A DNA stretch of 64,000 bases, from assembly GCF_000003815.2 (NCBI RefSeq), contig NC_049993.1, forward strand, positions 16,863,080-16,927,079. Reading direction: 5' to 3'. The stretch is from Branchiostoma floridae (lineage: Eukaryota > Chordata > Leptocardii > Amphioxiformes > Branchiostomatidae). The position numbers and the translations under genes are program-made. Shown here piece by piece: positions 51,372-64,000 of the stretch; position 1 is the first letter of the stretch; the number at the start of each line of letters is the position of its first letter. Below the pieces are notes generated by a model. It had not been told where the DNA came from, searched no databases, and saw nothing but the letters and a program-made list of their open reading frames with translations.

Positions 51372-54307
51372 ATGAATACCCTAAGCGTTGTTGTTCTTCT
51401 GAGCTTCGCTGCATGTAAGTACAAGTTTTACTGTCTTCCTGTTAGAAAGAAAAAGAGAAAAGAAGGAGGAAGTAGTCTTAACTCAAGGGCCAATTAACCT
51501 CTCTTTTTTACAGCAGACAAGGCTGTAATTACCAAACACCTGTCGCCACGAAATTTGTTTTATTGTGCTCTTACTAAAATCGGCACATATAAATTGGAGG
51601 CTGACCGGTCCGGCCTGTTTGATTATGCTCAGTGAGTCATTGTTTACCACGGGAAGAAAATAAACCATGGTTACCGTCTAAAACAGCCACACCCTGACCA
51701 TGAAACTAGACAACTTCCAGATTTACAAACATTAGGGTTGATATGTTTGATTTTCAAAACGGTAGCTGAGTCATTCTTTTCCCAGATAAAACACACACCG
51801 ATTGTCGTTAACATAGCCACGCCCTAGAAATTACAGCGTATACAGATCACAATAATAGGGAAAGCAAGAAAATCGTTATACATTGTAGCAAAAAAAAAAT
51901 TAATCGAACGTGATTGGCGATTTTTTATCAATCGTTCCTTTGGTGACCGTAAGATGATGATGCTATGATACGTTGAGCTAAGTCATGGTGACTGGCGCAA
52001 CGCCATTTAGATAGAGAATAAGGGTTGGCTGGATTCAGGTTGGCATATCTCAATGATCTCTGTCCAGAGTAAAGTTGTCAATGTCGCGACGCCGTATGTC
52101 TAACATAAAGAAAACTTTCTATTAAAAAGGCAAGCGAAGAGAAAAGTTGTCAAAGTATCTTTTCTTAGTACAGCGTAAACATGTGTGTGTGTGGGTGGGT
52201 GGGACAAGCACACATAAATAATTACGTTTAGATCGTTGCCATGGCTATACGTGACGTCACAAGAACCAGTTGAACAAGTGCAGTAGAGGCACCATGCGGT
52301 TACAGCAATATCTGCAATAACCACAGAAATGGGCAAATCTTGCATATAGTGTAAAGTGGTGTACTAATGGCCCTAGCGGCCACCAGTTATAAAATTAATA
52401 TTCATAGATTTACAATAAGCAGCTGGATAAGTTTTGTAAACGGAAATACATTTCAGGCATTAGTAGTATCCACTGACAGTATTCACCGACGAGAGACAGC
52501 GGATGTTGTCGGAAACGTCAGTCCGTTCACTGGCCAAAGTTACCCTGGACCGGTAACCTTTGATGTTTTTATTATTGATACCTGGATGTCGAGTCGATTC
52601 AAGTGGAAATGAGTGCCTAGCAAGTACCAAAACGATTAATGGGAACGTGATTTTATTTTTTTCCAGACGCGGCCAGCCAGGCGACCGTCAACTGTTTCCA
52701 GTGTAAGACGAACGTCGTGGACTCCGTTATCGGCGGCATCACCAGTGATAACCCGTGCCTGACCACGGCGAACAACCCCAACACCACCGTACAGACCGCT
52801 ACATGCCCCACCACAAGCAAGTGCTACGTAAGTACAGTACTGTTAACGTTAATTACGCATACTATACAGTACACATGGCTATGTGTTGAGGATATGTTAT
52901 GCGAGGTGTTAAAGTAAAGCAACTGTACCACACCACTGTAGTTATTTTAGAAATGCTTCAGTTGACTTTAGTATTACTTGATTCGTGATAGATAAATTAG
53001 ATAACGGTAGATGGCTAGCTACCAAGGCAAATTGATAGATAGATACTTAGATAGATATATGAATATACATTGTATCTGAGGAAGACTCTCAGAGCTAGAC
53101 ACATGACTATCATGATCAGTCCAATACTAGGAGCTTCTGAAGGATTCCCTGTCACTATGGAAAGCAACCCTCACAGTCGTCAATACCATGGCACTGGCAG
53201 GCGTACATATCTCTGTCTGACAATAATTGGTCCATGAACCATTGAAGGACCCTTACAAATGTTATATGCTGATCGACACTGACATATTACCTCTCGTCCC
53301 CCAGACCAAGATCCGCACGGTGGCGCAGTTTGCCTTCTCCATCGAGCGGGGATGCTGGGACAACTACGACGACAAGGACGGAGCCGCCAACTGTGACGCC
53401 AAGGTTGACGACGGCTGTAACGGCGTGCTGAAGACTGGTACCTGCTTCAAGTGCTGCAACACAGACAAGTAAGGATCACTCACTCACTCACTCACTCACT
53501 CACTCACTCACTCACTCACTCACTCACTCACTCACTCACTCACTCACTCACTCACTCACTCACTCACTCATCTACTCACTCATCTACTCACTCATCTACT
53601 CACTCATCTACTCACTCATCTACTCACTCGCTCGCTTGCTCGCTCACTCGCTCACTCACTCACTCATTCACTCACTCACTCACTCACTCACTCACTCACT
53701 CACTCACTCACTCACTCACTCACTCATCTACTCACTCACTCACTCACTCACTCACTCGCTCGCTCGCTCACTCGCTCACTCACTCACTCACTCACTCACT
53801 CACTCACTCACTCACTCACTCACTCACTCACTCATTCATTCATTCATACAAACATACATACATTCATTTATTTTATCTTCATTCTTTTATTCCTTCACCA
53901 ACCATCCACTCATCTATGTGTCCGTCCGCCACCCTTCTAGTTTTCTTTCTTTCATTCGATCAACCATCAATTCATTTATTAAACAAAGCCCTACACGAAT
54001 CACGGTGGTTGAGACGAGACTGTTTACGTCTCAGGGGCCTTCACCTTTGACATTTTACCCACAATTCCTGTCGTTCGCACATGCGTAGTCGAATCTGCGA
54101 AATAGATTTTTCCAACAACTTTTATAAGATCAAGCGTCGTGACTTCTAAGAACAGAAGTATCATACTTAATATCTTTATATTTATTCCTTATTTCCAGGT
54201 GCAACAAGAACTTCGCCCAGCTGGCCGGCGTGAAGAATGGCGTCAGTGGGAGTCACGTGGTGTCTGTGCTGGCCCTGCTGCCCGTTGCCATGGCAATGTT
54301 CTTGTAG
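51372..54307 (+). CDS. Ly6/uPAR (LU, three-finger) domain protein 1, probably GPI-anchored
   Basis: Exons 51372-51414, 52667-52827, 53305-53468 and 54199-54307; phases 1, 0, 2; 158 residues. Exon 1 is a signal peptide (MNTLSVVVLLSFAA). The mature part opens with NCFQCKT, has paired cysteines through CPTTSKCY and IERGCWDN, and closes with the LU-domain signature CCNTDKCN. The C terminus (VVSVLALLPVAMAMFL) is a hydrophobic tail without a cytoplasmic part, as in GPI-anchor signals, so a cell-surface protein is expected. The intron positions (after the signal peptide and between the fingers) match the usual Ly6 gene structure. The second Ly6-type gene has the same exon plan and 164/109-nt exons. 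Ligand unknown. Confidence 0.88.
52225..52325 (+). repeat. Block shared between Ly6-type introns, copy 1
   Basis: ACGTTTAGATCGTTGCCATG, then GTGACGTCACAAGAACCAGT-TGA, then ACCATGCGGTT-CAGCAAT. The same order occurs at 61629-61728. It includes a full CRE-like TGACGTCA. Confidence 0.7.
53473..53855. repeat. (CACT)n microsatellite
   Basis: Nearly 400 bp of CTCA/ACTC units with CATCT and CGCT variants, starting five bases after the donor of Ly6-type gene 1 exon 3. Long open frames through it are artefacts. Confidence 0.97.
54037..54095. mobile_element. Fragment related to the 4161-4340 MITE
   Basis: CTCAGGGGCCTTCACCTTTG-ACAT..ACCCACAAT..CGTTCGCACATGCGTAGT aligns by eye with the inner left arm of the earlier element in inverse orientation. 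Only one arm is seen. Confidence 0.4.
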
Positions 54308-55684
54308 AAATGCGGATGCGCAAAATGGCTTCATGATCAGTTGTACATGTACAAGTAACATTCTACGATTGAAATGTTGATAGTTTGAATACCGCTCGTT
54401 TGTGGGCACTGTTCTTAGTCATAGATCATCACAAGCAGCATGTTAGACAGGATTTTAAGACAAGAGAAGTCCACAATGAATTTAAAGTAGTCAGTAAAAT
54501 TCAGTATCATTATTTTATACGTCTTTGTATTTATCAACATGATCTGAGCAAATGTCTGTAAGTTGTAACTATTTTATGCCTTTTACTAATTTGAATATAT
54601 GATAACGATTTACAATCGCAAAAAAGTATCACAAACAATAATATGCACTACAAGTTTTTAACAAAAGGCAGCGCTGCTGCACAGTCGAATGAAGTATGTT
54701 TGTTGGGAGATCTGACAATCGTTGAGCACCGAACATGCGGAAGACATTACCTGTGCAAATACGAGTATATCTACATGTATTACCTTAATCAATATCTAAT
54801 GTTACTTTATCGAATGATGCTGGGTTAATTAAATGCTGGAATAAAAGCCTTGACTATTATGCAACATGAAATTTCGGTACTTTGCCTGGTTCAGAGTGTG
54901 TGTGCTCGCCCACGCGCGCGCGCGCGCGCGTGTGTGTGTGTGCGTGTGTGTGTGATTTTGACTTAGAAAGTGTATGTGTGTGTCTGGGTCTCGGTGTGTT
55001 TCTGTTTATGTTATTAAGGCGGTTACAAAAGTTTCACCTCCTTAGTGTTACACATATTAAAACAATACACATGTATTTGCAGGGGGAAAGGAAAGCCACG
55101 GTGGCTTACCAAGAATCTCACTCGCTTAATGCTAGTTATGCATCAAAATTAAGTAATCGAATAGCGGTCATAACAAATTATCCGGACAACGCTTAACGTT
55201 AAGTTTAGAAGGACCGGAAACGATTGACAGTGAATTGTAAGGATTGCAAAAGTTTTGAGGACGAGTTCATTAGATTGTTCTATTAGATTGTTCATGCATA
55301 CGGCAACGGTTCTCTCCTCTGGGGTGAAACACAGGAGCACATGTACGCGTGAATTATGACCCCTTTCCTTATTTGGCGTTCTCGTATGAAACAACATTCC
55401 ATTCGATTTCAAAAACAGAACTTCGAGTCAAAAACAGAACTTTCCATTACACACACATCATGTATATGTTCCCCTTCTTCAGAACAGTATGATTGTTGTC
55501 AAAATATGTGCTTTTGATGGGAGAGTCTGGCCCAACAATACAAGAAAACCGGTTTTTGGCCTTGCCTATAAAGAACACCATTGTAGTGACGTATTATTAC
55601 ACTTAGCATCACTCACACGTGCATATGTCAATATTGAGACCACGGGAGTACAAAATCTTATGAAGAAGATTATGCGTATATAAG

Positions 55685-55905
55685 TAACCAACTCTACATA
55701 AGGACCATTTGGCCATTGTTGTACAGTCAAACCTGTACAAGTGACCACCTCTACATAAGGACCACCTGGCCATTGATATACAGTCAAACCTGTACTACTA
55801 GTGACCACATCTACATAAGGACCACCTGGTCATTGATGTACAGTGGACTAGTCAAACCCATTAGTTTTTACCGCCTCTACTTAAGAACCACCTGGCCAAT
55901 TTGAC
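55685..55905. repeat. ~62-bp tandem repeat, CTCTACATAAGGACCACCTG
   Basis: Three and a half units of ACAGTCAAACCTGTACAAGTGACCACC-TCTACATAAGGACCACCTGGCCATTG. Unit length varies slightly by short insertions (CTACTAG, GGACTAG). Confidence 0.85.
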
Positions 55906-56617
55906 GAATTTTTTGTTATTGACAATCTTGTCTATGGCAACCGCTTGTCCACATAGACTACCCTTTGTCTGTCTCTGAGTAGTCTCTTTGGCCGGTTTGT
56001 ATTGTATTTTTTACCTAAACTAACCTGTAAAAAAGATATGATTGTTTTTGACTTGCGTTAAAGAACTGAGAGATAACATTGACTAGTTCATAATCACAGG
56101 TGCCCAACGTTAAGCATCTAATGAAGCGTACCTAGTGTAGGTGTGGCCTTGCTCAAACCCAGACGAGCACACTTTGCTGTTCGCAGCGAACGAGGACAGA
56201 GCTGTTTCACCCAGGTAAGTTCCAGAACTTATCAATCACGTCAAGAACCATGAGAAAAGCGCAAGCTAAACGATAAATCATACCGTAGCCTTTTCAACTT
56301 GACCTTGGACCGTATAAGAGGAGGATACTTATTGATTTAGTTGTCAGTGTGGCGCCAAGACCGAGGCGGTGGGTGCTGGACATGCAGTGTCAGCCGTTAT
56401 CGAATTTTCGTAGATTGAGTACTAATGTATACGTTTTGCTGTCGTCCTATACGTGATGTGACACGTGTCTGCATATTGGAACTATGAAATACAATACTAG
56501 TCGGTGTACTGTCGCTGTATGGCGTTTACCGTATAGTAGATATAGGGGTCGTAGTTTTCATGTCAACTGTTATGTGCCACGCATGAAGGACGCGCGGCTC
56601 TGTTTGAGCTCTTGCGC

Positions 56618-56868
56618 TAAAGGTGGTATCTCACTGCACTTGAATGAGCGGTGCGGCATTTCAGGGTTCGAAAGCTTTCTCAGCGAATTTCATACATAAT
56701 GTACAAATTCTCTTATGTTTTGTGATATTGAGCTATCGTCTAAGTCATACTTTTTCGTATCATGCAATATCTAAGTCGTAAAATCGGCGAAGATAACACG
56801 TACAGTGCCTCAGTGAACGAACCCCGCAGTGCCGCATCGGTGTCCCAAGTGCAGTGATACCACCTTAA
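56618..56868. mobile_element. 250-bp TIR element, relative of the 14.4- and 40.7-kb elements
   Basis: TAAAGGTGGTATCTCACTGC ... GCAGTGATACCACCTTAA. Arms continue GCGGTGCGGCATTTCAGGGT-TCG and its complement. Shared CAGTGAACGAAC and CGGCGAAGATAACA near the right end. Confidence 0.8.
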
Positions 56869-57082
56869 AAGTCTCGACCACTTGGGCCTCCTTTACACCA
56901 TGGCAAACAGAGAGCGCAATGTGATGTGTGCATCCCTTGATTTTATTACTACGTTATATAGAATTATGTATTAGTATGATTTAAAGGCTTTTAACTGAGC
57001 AGTCACATCAATGTACTGATTGTATGTAAATACATTGTACATCACAGAGAAGCCACCGACACAAAGTCATCCATCCCACACC

Positions 57083-58833
57083 ATGAAGTTGCTGGTAGTT
57101 GCCGTATTTCTGAGTCTCGCTGCATGTGAGTTTTTACTCTTATTCATCACCTTTTTTTTGCGTGTCGACCTTTGAGTACAAGTTGAGCACCGAAAACGCT
57201 GCGGCCCCATGTGCCCCTTTACCCTGAAGAGCAGATCCTCTGACAAGCATGACATTCTGATTGACCAGGGATGTTATTGTGTAACATGTGGCCACTGTTT
57301 ATTTTTGAAAACAGACGAAAATCAATGCGTGCACGGATGTCATCCATAGAATTAAGTCAGTGTGGCCTAAGTATGACAAAGAAGGCCCGTACCGGTCGGA
57401 CCGCCGCCGTGTGGTGACTGTGTGTTGGCTGAGTTCCAAGGATGGCAACGCCTAGAAATAATTCATTGACCTTTTTTACGAGATATTTATTGGAACCAAA
57501 AACTCTTTACGCCAGGATAGGCACGTTACGTCAAAACAGAGGAAAATTTCAAGCTTCTCTCCCAACGACATTTGCAATGTAGCGCTGATTCTGTCGCCCG
57601 TTGTAATTTTGTTTGCAATTGTTTTTTTAAACTCTTATCACAAATGTAGGTGAAGTCAAACAAGAATAGGTTTATATGGTTATTGTCGTGTCTGTTACAA
57701 TCACATCGTTCTGAGAATATAACCATTTTACCGAAATGTTCACTGACTATTTGTCTCATGTTCTCTACAGACGCAGCGAGTCAGACGATCAACTGTTTTC
57801 AGTGCGAGGCGGACGTGTCCGACTCCGTCACGGGCGGAATAACCGGGAACAACAAGTGTCTCAAAAACGCCAATAACCCGGACTCGACTGTGCAGACCGT
57901 CACTTGTCCAGCTTCGTCACAATGCTACGTATGTTCCTCCCTCCCTCTCTCTCCCACATTCCTCTCCCTGTCATTCCCTCTTCTCTCCCTCTCTCTCTCC
58001 CTTTCGACAAACGTTACCTGTATTGGTTTCGTTGGCGTGCCGCGGATGCAGCCATATTGAGTCTTAAGGGAGTGATGCATGATGGTAAGGGTGTTGACAT
58101 CGATTTTGATGTTTTGGTGACGTGGAATGTCGTGAACATGTGGCGCCTTGTTACTCTTCTCTTTCTTTATCTAACAGTATCTGTCTTTCCTTTCCTTGCC
58201 TTTGTCCTCCTTTTCTTTCTTTCTTTCTTTTCCTTTCTTTCTCCTTCCTTACTTTTCTCCTTTCCTTCTTCTTCTTTTTTTCTCTCTATCTGTGTCGTCT
58301 ACCTTTCTTTCTCTCTTTCGGCAAGTTGTCACGTACAAATACCATATATACTGCATTGTCTTGTTCGAAAGCACAATCAAACATATTTTTCAGACAAAGA
58401 TCAAGACCGTTGCCAGGTACGCTTTCTCCATCGAGCGGGGATGCTGGGATAACTATGACGACAAGGGGGATGCGGACAACTGTGCCAATGCGGAGGACAA
58501 TGACTGTAACGGAGTTCTCAAGACGGGCACGTGCTTCAAGTGCTGCAACTCTAACAAGTAGGCTTCATCCCTTCATTCATTCATCCATTTTTTATGCATC
58601 CATCCATCCATCCATCCATCCATCCATCCATCCATCCATCCATCCATCCATCCATCCATCCATCCATCCATGGTTTATTAGTGAGATGAGTTCTTACAGA
58701 TTGTTATCGTTGTTTATTTTACAGGTGTAACGCTAACTTTGCACAGCTTACTGGAGTGAAGAACGCAGCAGCCGGACTGCACGTGCTGTCAGTGATGGCG
58801 CTGTTACCGGTCGCTGTTGCCATGTTCTTCTAA
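57083..58833 (+). CDS. Ly6/uPAR domain protein 2, probably GPI-anchored
   Basis: Exons 57083-57125, 57771-57928, 58394-58557, 58725-58833; phases 1, 0, 2; 157 residues. Signal [14 protein letters not shown]. Core NCFQCEA ... CPASSQCY ... [12 protein letters not shown] ... [16 protein letters not shown]-type tail [17 protein letters not shown] clear tandem paralogue of the gene at 51.4 kb; exons 1, 3 and 4 are identical in length, and exon 2 is one codon shorter. The second finger region ([15 protein letters not shown]) differs most between the paralogues, as is common for binding loops in this fold (inference). Confidence 0.9.
58595..58672. repeat. (ATCC)n microsatellite
   Basis: About 19 CATC units in intron 3 of Ly6-type gene 2. 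Gene 1 has a tetranucleotide array at the same intron position, with a different motif. Confidence 0.95.
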
Positions 58834-59090
58834 AGCATCGGACTTAAAGTCTTAACCAGATTCCTCCGGTTGACGGAAAGTTACTAGAAATCGTTAAAAT
58901 AGAGCGAATGATTATTACAGGTTGACGAATATCAAAACTGCATTGCTTTCGCTAGGCCCCATGGGCACCGCCATGTTTTTGAATTTGACATTATACAGCA
59001 GCCATCTTGGTTCTATTTCCGGAATCCATTTGACGTCAAGGTGGTTAATGAGTTGTGCGGACCCCATCACTACTGCATCTTTCCTGACAT

Positions 59091-59279
59091 AATCTCCAGG
59101 CAGATTTACCGGTGCCATAAGATAGCATCAAAGCTGGCCAAGGAGTATAGCCGGCCAAAAGGAGTCAGTCTAGGTGCCGGACTGCCTCCTTTTGGTCAGC
59201 AATACTCCTTGGCCAGCTTTGATACCATCAAGGAGGTTGATACTATCTTTTAGCAGCGGTAAGTCTGCCTGGAGATTAT
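59091..59279. mobile_element. MITE with AATCTCCAGGCAG termini, copy 6
   Basis: TAATCTCCAGGCAGATTTAC ... GTAAGTCTGCCTGGAGATTA. Inner GGTGCCATAAGATAGCATCA-AAGCTGGCCAAGGAGTA pairs with TACTCCTTGGCCAGCTTTGA. The near-perfect hairpin suggests a younger insertion than the copies at 8.5-22.5 kb. Confidence 0.88.
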
Positions 59280-59669
59280 CGTGTAATTCCAAACAAACGA
59301 ATGGACATAATCGTTGACTGGAACTCCTTGTTACCAAGTAGTATATTGAGACCATCCTCAATATACACCTTTTAACAACGACTAAAATAAAAGGATCGGA
59401 GCAGATATTTGTAACTAACTTTTTTTTCCATTCGCGCTGTATTAACATGTGAGTCATAATGCAAATAATCGCAAAGCATTTTATCACAATGATATGTAGT
59501 ATAGTTTTGTACCGCTAGGCGACCCTTCTGCACTGTCTGATGATGTATGTTTGTTGGGAGATCTCATACGAACGGACATGCGGAAGACACAACGTGTGCA
59601 GATACCAGTCTATCTGGTACTTTACATTATTTACGTTGCTGTATCATATTTGGGGGAATCAAATGCTGG

Positions 59670-59675
59670 AATAAA
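59670..59675 (+). terminator. Candidate polyadenylation signal of Ly6-type gene 2
   Basis: AATAAA in AAATGCTGGAATAAAAT, the same context as at 54840 after gene 1. Confidence 0.5.
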
Positions 59676-59689
59676 ATCATTGGCATGGT

Positions 59690-59696
59690 GTGTGTG

Positions 59697-59791
<95 letters not shown>

Positions 59792-59856
59792 GTGTGTATG
59801 TGTGTGTGTGTGTATGTGTGTGTGTGTGTATGTGTGTGTGTGCATGTGTGTGTGGG
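59690..59856. repeat. (TG)n microsatellite ending in an assembly gap
   Basis: Dinucleotide run with scattered A and C. It reaches the first N, so the gap was probably caused by it. Confidence 0.97.
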
Positions 59857-59956
59857 NNNNNNNNNNNNNNNNNNNNNNNNNNNNNNNNNNNNNNNNNNNN
59901 NNNNNNNNNNNNNNNNNNNNNNNNNNNNNNNNNNNNNNNNNNNNNNNNNNNNNNNN
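59857..59956. other. Assembly gap, 100 N
   Basis: Exactly 100 N, a conventional unknown-size gap. It hides most of exon 2, and perhaps exon 1, of the next Ly6-type gene. Confidence 0.99.
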
Positions 59957-61350
<1,394 letters not shown>

Positions 61351-62707
61351 ATCATAAGAGACTATGACTGGCGATTATAAAGCAACCGCTCCTTTTGGTG
61401 AATGCAAGATGCCGCTGCAGTAACATGCTTGGTGATACATGCTTGTAAGTCTTGGCTGGTCAAAGAGAAAAGGACCACCTAGCTTTTGTCTGAAAAAGCG
61501 TATAACTAGTACAGAGTGATAACGACCTTAACGACCTAATAACCATATAGTGTAAGTCAAATATAGGCAAAAAAATTGAACTAAAATGTCTGATGCAAAC
61601 ATGTGGATGACAACCACGCTTGGAGATGATGACGTTTAGATCGTTGCCATTCCTGCATGTGACGTCATAAGAACCAGTTGACTTGGTCTCTGCAGTAAGG
61701 ACACCGTGCGGTTTCAGCAATGACGACATATATAGCTGCATGCTTCTAGGTCATGCTTTTTTGGCTTATTATCTCCATGAAAAATGGAAATATAGTTTTG
61801 GGTGTGTCTGTGTTTATTTGTGTTTTCGGATATTTGTGGTCGGCATAACTCAAGAACCTCTGGATGGATTGCCATAATATTTGGTATGTGGGTAGGTATT
61901 GGAAAGACAAAGGTCAAGGTCAATTTTGGGCCCCCTGGTATGTTTCCTTGGTACTGCAGGAGAAATACCGTTTTTTTGTATCTTTTGACCTGAATGTGCT
62001 ATGGTTTGATTTTTTGGTGGCAGATAGACTGTGACATAAGGAATATGTCGTGTATGTTTGGGTCCCCTAGCAGTTTGCTCTGGATTTGCAGGGGCGTTTT
62101 TCTCAAAATCTTAAGAGGATAACTGGACAAGGGAACGACAAATTTAGATGATATTTGGTATGTAGGTAGCTTAGACAGAGATGTACATAATCAAGTGCAC
62201 ATTACGCAAACTGGCACTTAATTTGCATAATTAATGAGGAAAATCTATATCTGTAGTTTTCGCCATTGTAGGTCTCGAATACCTGTCATATATGGAGTTT
62301 GAGGCTGGTGGAACATTAATATATCCCTAATTTGCATAATTAATGTAAAGTGCTAAATGTGTACATACCCAAACATAGTTTATGTAAACACGTGGAAATC
62401 ATTTACATAAACAGACTATTTCATGGAGATATGAGGTCTCCGAACTCTTGTTGTGTACTGCTTTTATTCTATATTCATTACCTTCGCCAAGAAGGACGCG
62501 TTTTTTTGTATCAATATCGTTTGCAGGTGAGTATGTGGGTATGTATATGTGTGTGTAGAAGACCTACTACATGTGTATATATCTATTTTAAGTTAAGCTT
62601 ATATGGCAATAATTGTGATTTTATCAGTTACCATTACATTGTCATTAGAATATTATCTATCTAACCGAAACGTTCACTGACATTGTCTCACGTTCTCCTC
62701 AACCCAG
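61351..62707. other. Spacer or intron between LU exons
   Basis: No signal-peptide exon was found here, which would be needed if the LU exons at 62.7 kb were a separate gene. Contains the second copy of the shared intron block (61629-61728). TTGCATAATTAATG occurs twice (62223 and 62332). Confidence 0.45.
61629..61728 (+). repeat. Block shared between Ly6-type introns, copy 2
   Basis: ACGTTTAGATCGTTGCCATT, GTGACGTCATAAGAACCAGT-TGA, ACCGTGCGGTTTCAGCAATG; partner of 52225-52325. Confidence 0.7.
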
Positions 62708-63620
62708 CAAACCAGCAAACCAGCCAGACGATCGACTGTTTTCGGTGCGGAGCGCTCTTGTCTTACAACGCCACGGGCGATATAACTGCCTCTGCAACTG
62801 GGGACAAATCATGTCTCACGATCACCAACAACCGGACCTCGACTGTGCCGATCGTCAGTTGTCCAACACAATGCTACGTATGTTCATCTCCCCCTCTCCT
62901 TTAGTAAGGCTTCACTCCCTCTCTCACCTTTCTCTCCTAACCTTATCCTCCTCCCCATCCCTTCTCACCCTCTTTTCTTTGTCTTCCGTTCTTCCTTCCT
63001 CTTCCTTCCTTTATCTATTTGCTTCTTTCTTTCTCTTCTATCTCTCTTTCTACAAACTGTCGTGTCGTTCGTCCGTCTAGTCGACGAGGACCGCTTTTGT
63101 CATTAGTGCCGTCCATCCTTCAGGTAGTGACATGAGTTCGCAGGTGGCTGTACAGCCCTATCTTCGCTCTGACGTGTCTGTTGCAGTGCGGGCAGGGAAG
63201 TAGAGTGGTACTCGATGGAGGGTTGGCTGTCCGTTCCTTCCTGGCCTGCCTCTTCTGCTGCCGGGTAGTAGCTCTGCGTGTCCCCTCGTACGCAACGGCA
63301 CCTTCACGAACTGCGTGCCGCCAATGTGACCGGTCACTGGCAAGATGCTCCCAAGAATCAGTTTTTATATCAAATGCTTTCAGGGATGCTTTAAGATAGT
63401 CCTTATAGCGTACAAACACCTGTACTGCCTTGTCTGTATTGACAGTAATAACAACACCCTTTTTCAGACCAATATCAGGACCCTTATGGGGTACGCCTAC
63501 TACATCGAGCGGGGCTGCTGGCATCACTTGAATCCTGACACCTGTGCCAGCGTTGAGGATAACAGCTGTAACGGCATCCTCAAGACCGGCACGTGCTTCA
63601 AGTGCTGCAACTCCAGCAGT
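62708..63620 (+). CDS. Ly6/uPAR domain exons 4 (partial; 3' end in a gap)
   Basis: Exon 2 62708-62877 (CFRCGALLSYNATGD ... CPTQCY|GTATGT) and exon 3 63468 to about 63620 (RTLMGYAYYIERGCW ... [10 protein letters not shown]). Phases agree with the complete genes at the acceptors. The last LU exon and any anchor lie in or after the 312-N gap. The end of exon 3 differs from the paralogues: CCNSSSSF rather than CCN-x-DK, and the usual AA|GTAAG donor is not visible. No signal exon precedes it. The intron between the two exons carries a LINE fragment on the opposite strand. Confidence 0.65.
63120..63430 (-). pseudogene. LINE ORF2 3'-end fragment with C2H2 finger
   Basis: The minus frame reads RYKDYLKASLKAFDI, WEHLASDRSHWRHAVREGA, a basic RRATTRQQKRQARKERT stretch and CPHCNRHVRAKIGLYSHLRTH. 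This is the usual C-terminal end (DR..WR..V..G and a terminal C2H2 finger) of a common non-LTR retrotransposon group. It is 5' truncated and inserted antisense in an LU-gene intron, about 40 bp upstream of the exon 3 acceptor. Confidence 0.85.
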
Positions 63621-63628
63621 AGCTTCAT

Positions 63629-63940
63629 NNNNNNNNNNNNNNNNNNNNNNNNNNNNNNNNNNNNNNNNNNNNNNNNNNNNNNNNNNNNNNNNNNNNNNNN
63701 NNNNNNNNNNNNNNNNNNNNNNNNNNNNNNNNNNNNNNNNNNNNNNNNNNNNNNNNNNNNNNNNNNNNNNNNNNNNNNNNNNNNNNNNNNNNNNNNNNNN
63801 NNNNNNNNNNNNNNNNNNNNNNNNNNNNNNNNNNNNNNNNNNNNNNNNNNNNNNNNNNNNNNNNNNNNNNNNNNNNNNNNNNNNNNNNNNNNNNNNNNNN
63901 NNNNNNNNNNNNNNNNNNNNNNNNNNNNNNNNNNNNNNNN
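63629..63940. other. Assembly gap, 312 N
   Basis: Run of N, length 312. It interrupts the last visible LU exon or the intron that follows it. Confidence 0.99.
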
Positions 63941-64000
63941 GGGCTATTTCCTCCACTACGTCATACACCTACGTTAAGCAGACGTTATACAGACAGATTC

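Larger units (their letters stand above)
54308..57082. other. Spacer between Ly6-type genes 1 and 2
   Basis: Begins with the 3' UTR of gene 1; AATAAA at 54840-54845 is its likely poly(A) signal. The UTR shares ATGTTTGTTGGGAGATCT, ACATGCGGAAGACA and AAATGCTGGAATAAAA with the UTR of gene 2. Then come a (CG/TG)n run at 54914-54955, the tandem repeats at 55685-55905, and the MITE at 56618-56868. No gene seen. Confidence 0.6.

Noticed and set aside
53451-54088. Long open frames rich in HSLTHSLT
   Set aside because: Translation of the (CACT)n microsatellite; four bases read in three frames give endless open sequence without biological meaning.
63120-63968. 282-codon minus ORF through the gap
   Set aside because: Most of it is N or antisense of the LU exon; only 63120-63430 is genuine LINE sequence.

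Overview
The window looks like chordate-invertebrate nuclear DNA, most likely amphioxus (Branchiostoma). Genes are split by GT-AG introns at high density. There are many small terminal-inverted-repeat elements, minisatellites and LINE relics, and two runs of N mark a draft assembly. Species assignment is inference from gene content and repeat style; no marker gene proves it.

Layout. 1-2.3 kb: two non-LTR retrotransposon remains. 2.4-4.1 kb: a two-exon DIRAS-type Ras GTPase (+). 6.7-21 kb: three minus-strand paralogues of an unrecognised two-membrane-span protein with a Cys-containing N-terminal region and a Ser/Thr/Pro/Asn-rich repetitive tail. They lie in a tandem array whose spacers carry the duplicated flanks, minisatellites and a 0.94 kb TTAA-flanked element. 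At least one copy, perhaps all, shows coding damage. 20-23 kb: spacer full of short inverted-repeat elements.

23.1-46.2 kb: a Patched-domain (PTCHD-like, RND/sterol-sensing) gene on +. I could assemble it from splice sites into 21 coding exons with continuous phase (955 codons plus stop), with an alternative last exon. Intron 7 of this gene contains, on the same strand, an intronless 938-codon receptor tyrosine kinase (cadherin-like, EGF, Ig, three EGF, TM, kinase). Introns also hold an internally deleted mariner, a pair of hammerhead-like motifs, minisatellites, SINE-like repeats and LINE fragments.

51.4-63.6 kb: a cluster of Ly6/uPAR-type (three-finger) genes on +. Two are complete (signal exon, two core exons, GPI-type C terminus). 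A further set of exons, interrupted by gaps, may form a single two-domain gene.

The most unusual recurring signal is tandem duplication of exon edges together with the adjoining splice site. It is seen on both sides of DIRAS exon 1 and at exons 2, 8 and 18 of the PTCHD gene. One copy in the PTCHD gene is an in-frame 141-nt cassette that would duplicate the first membrane span.
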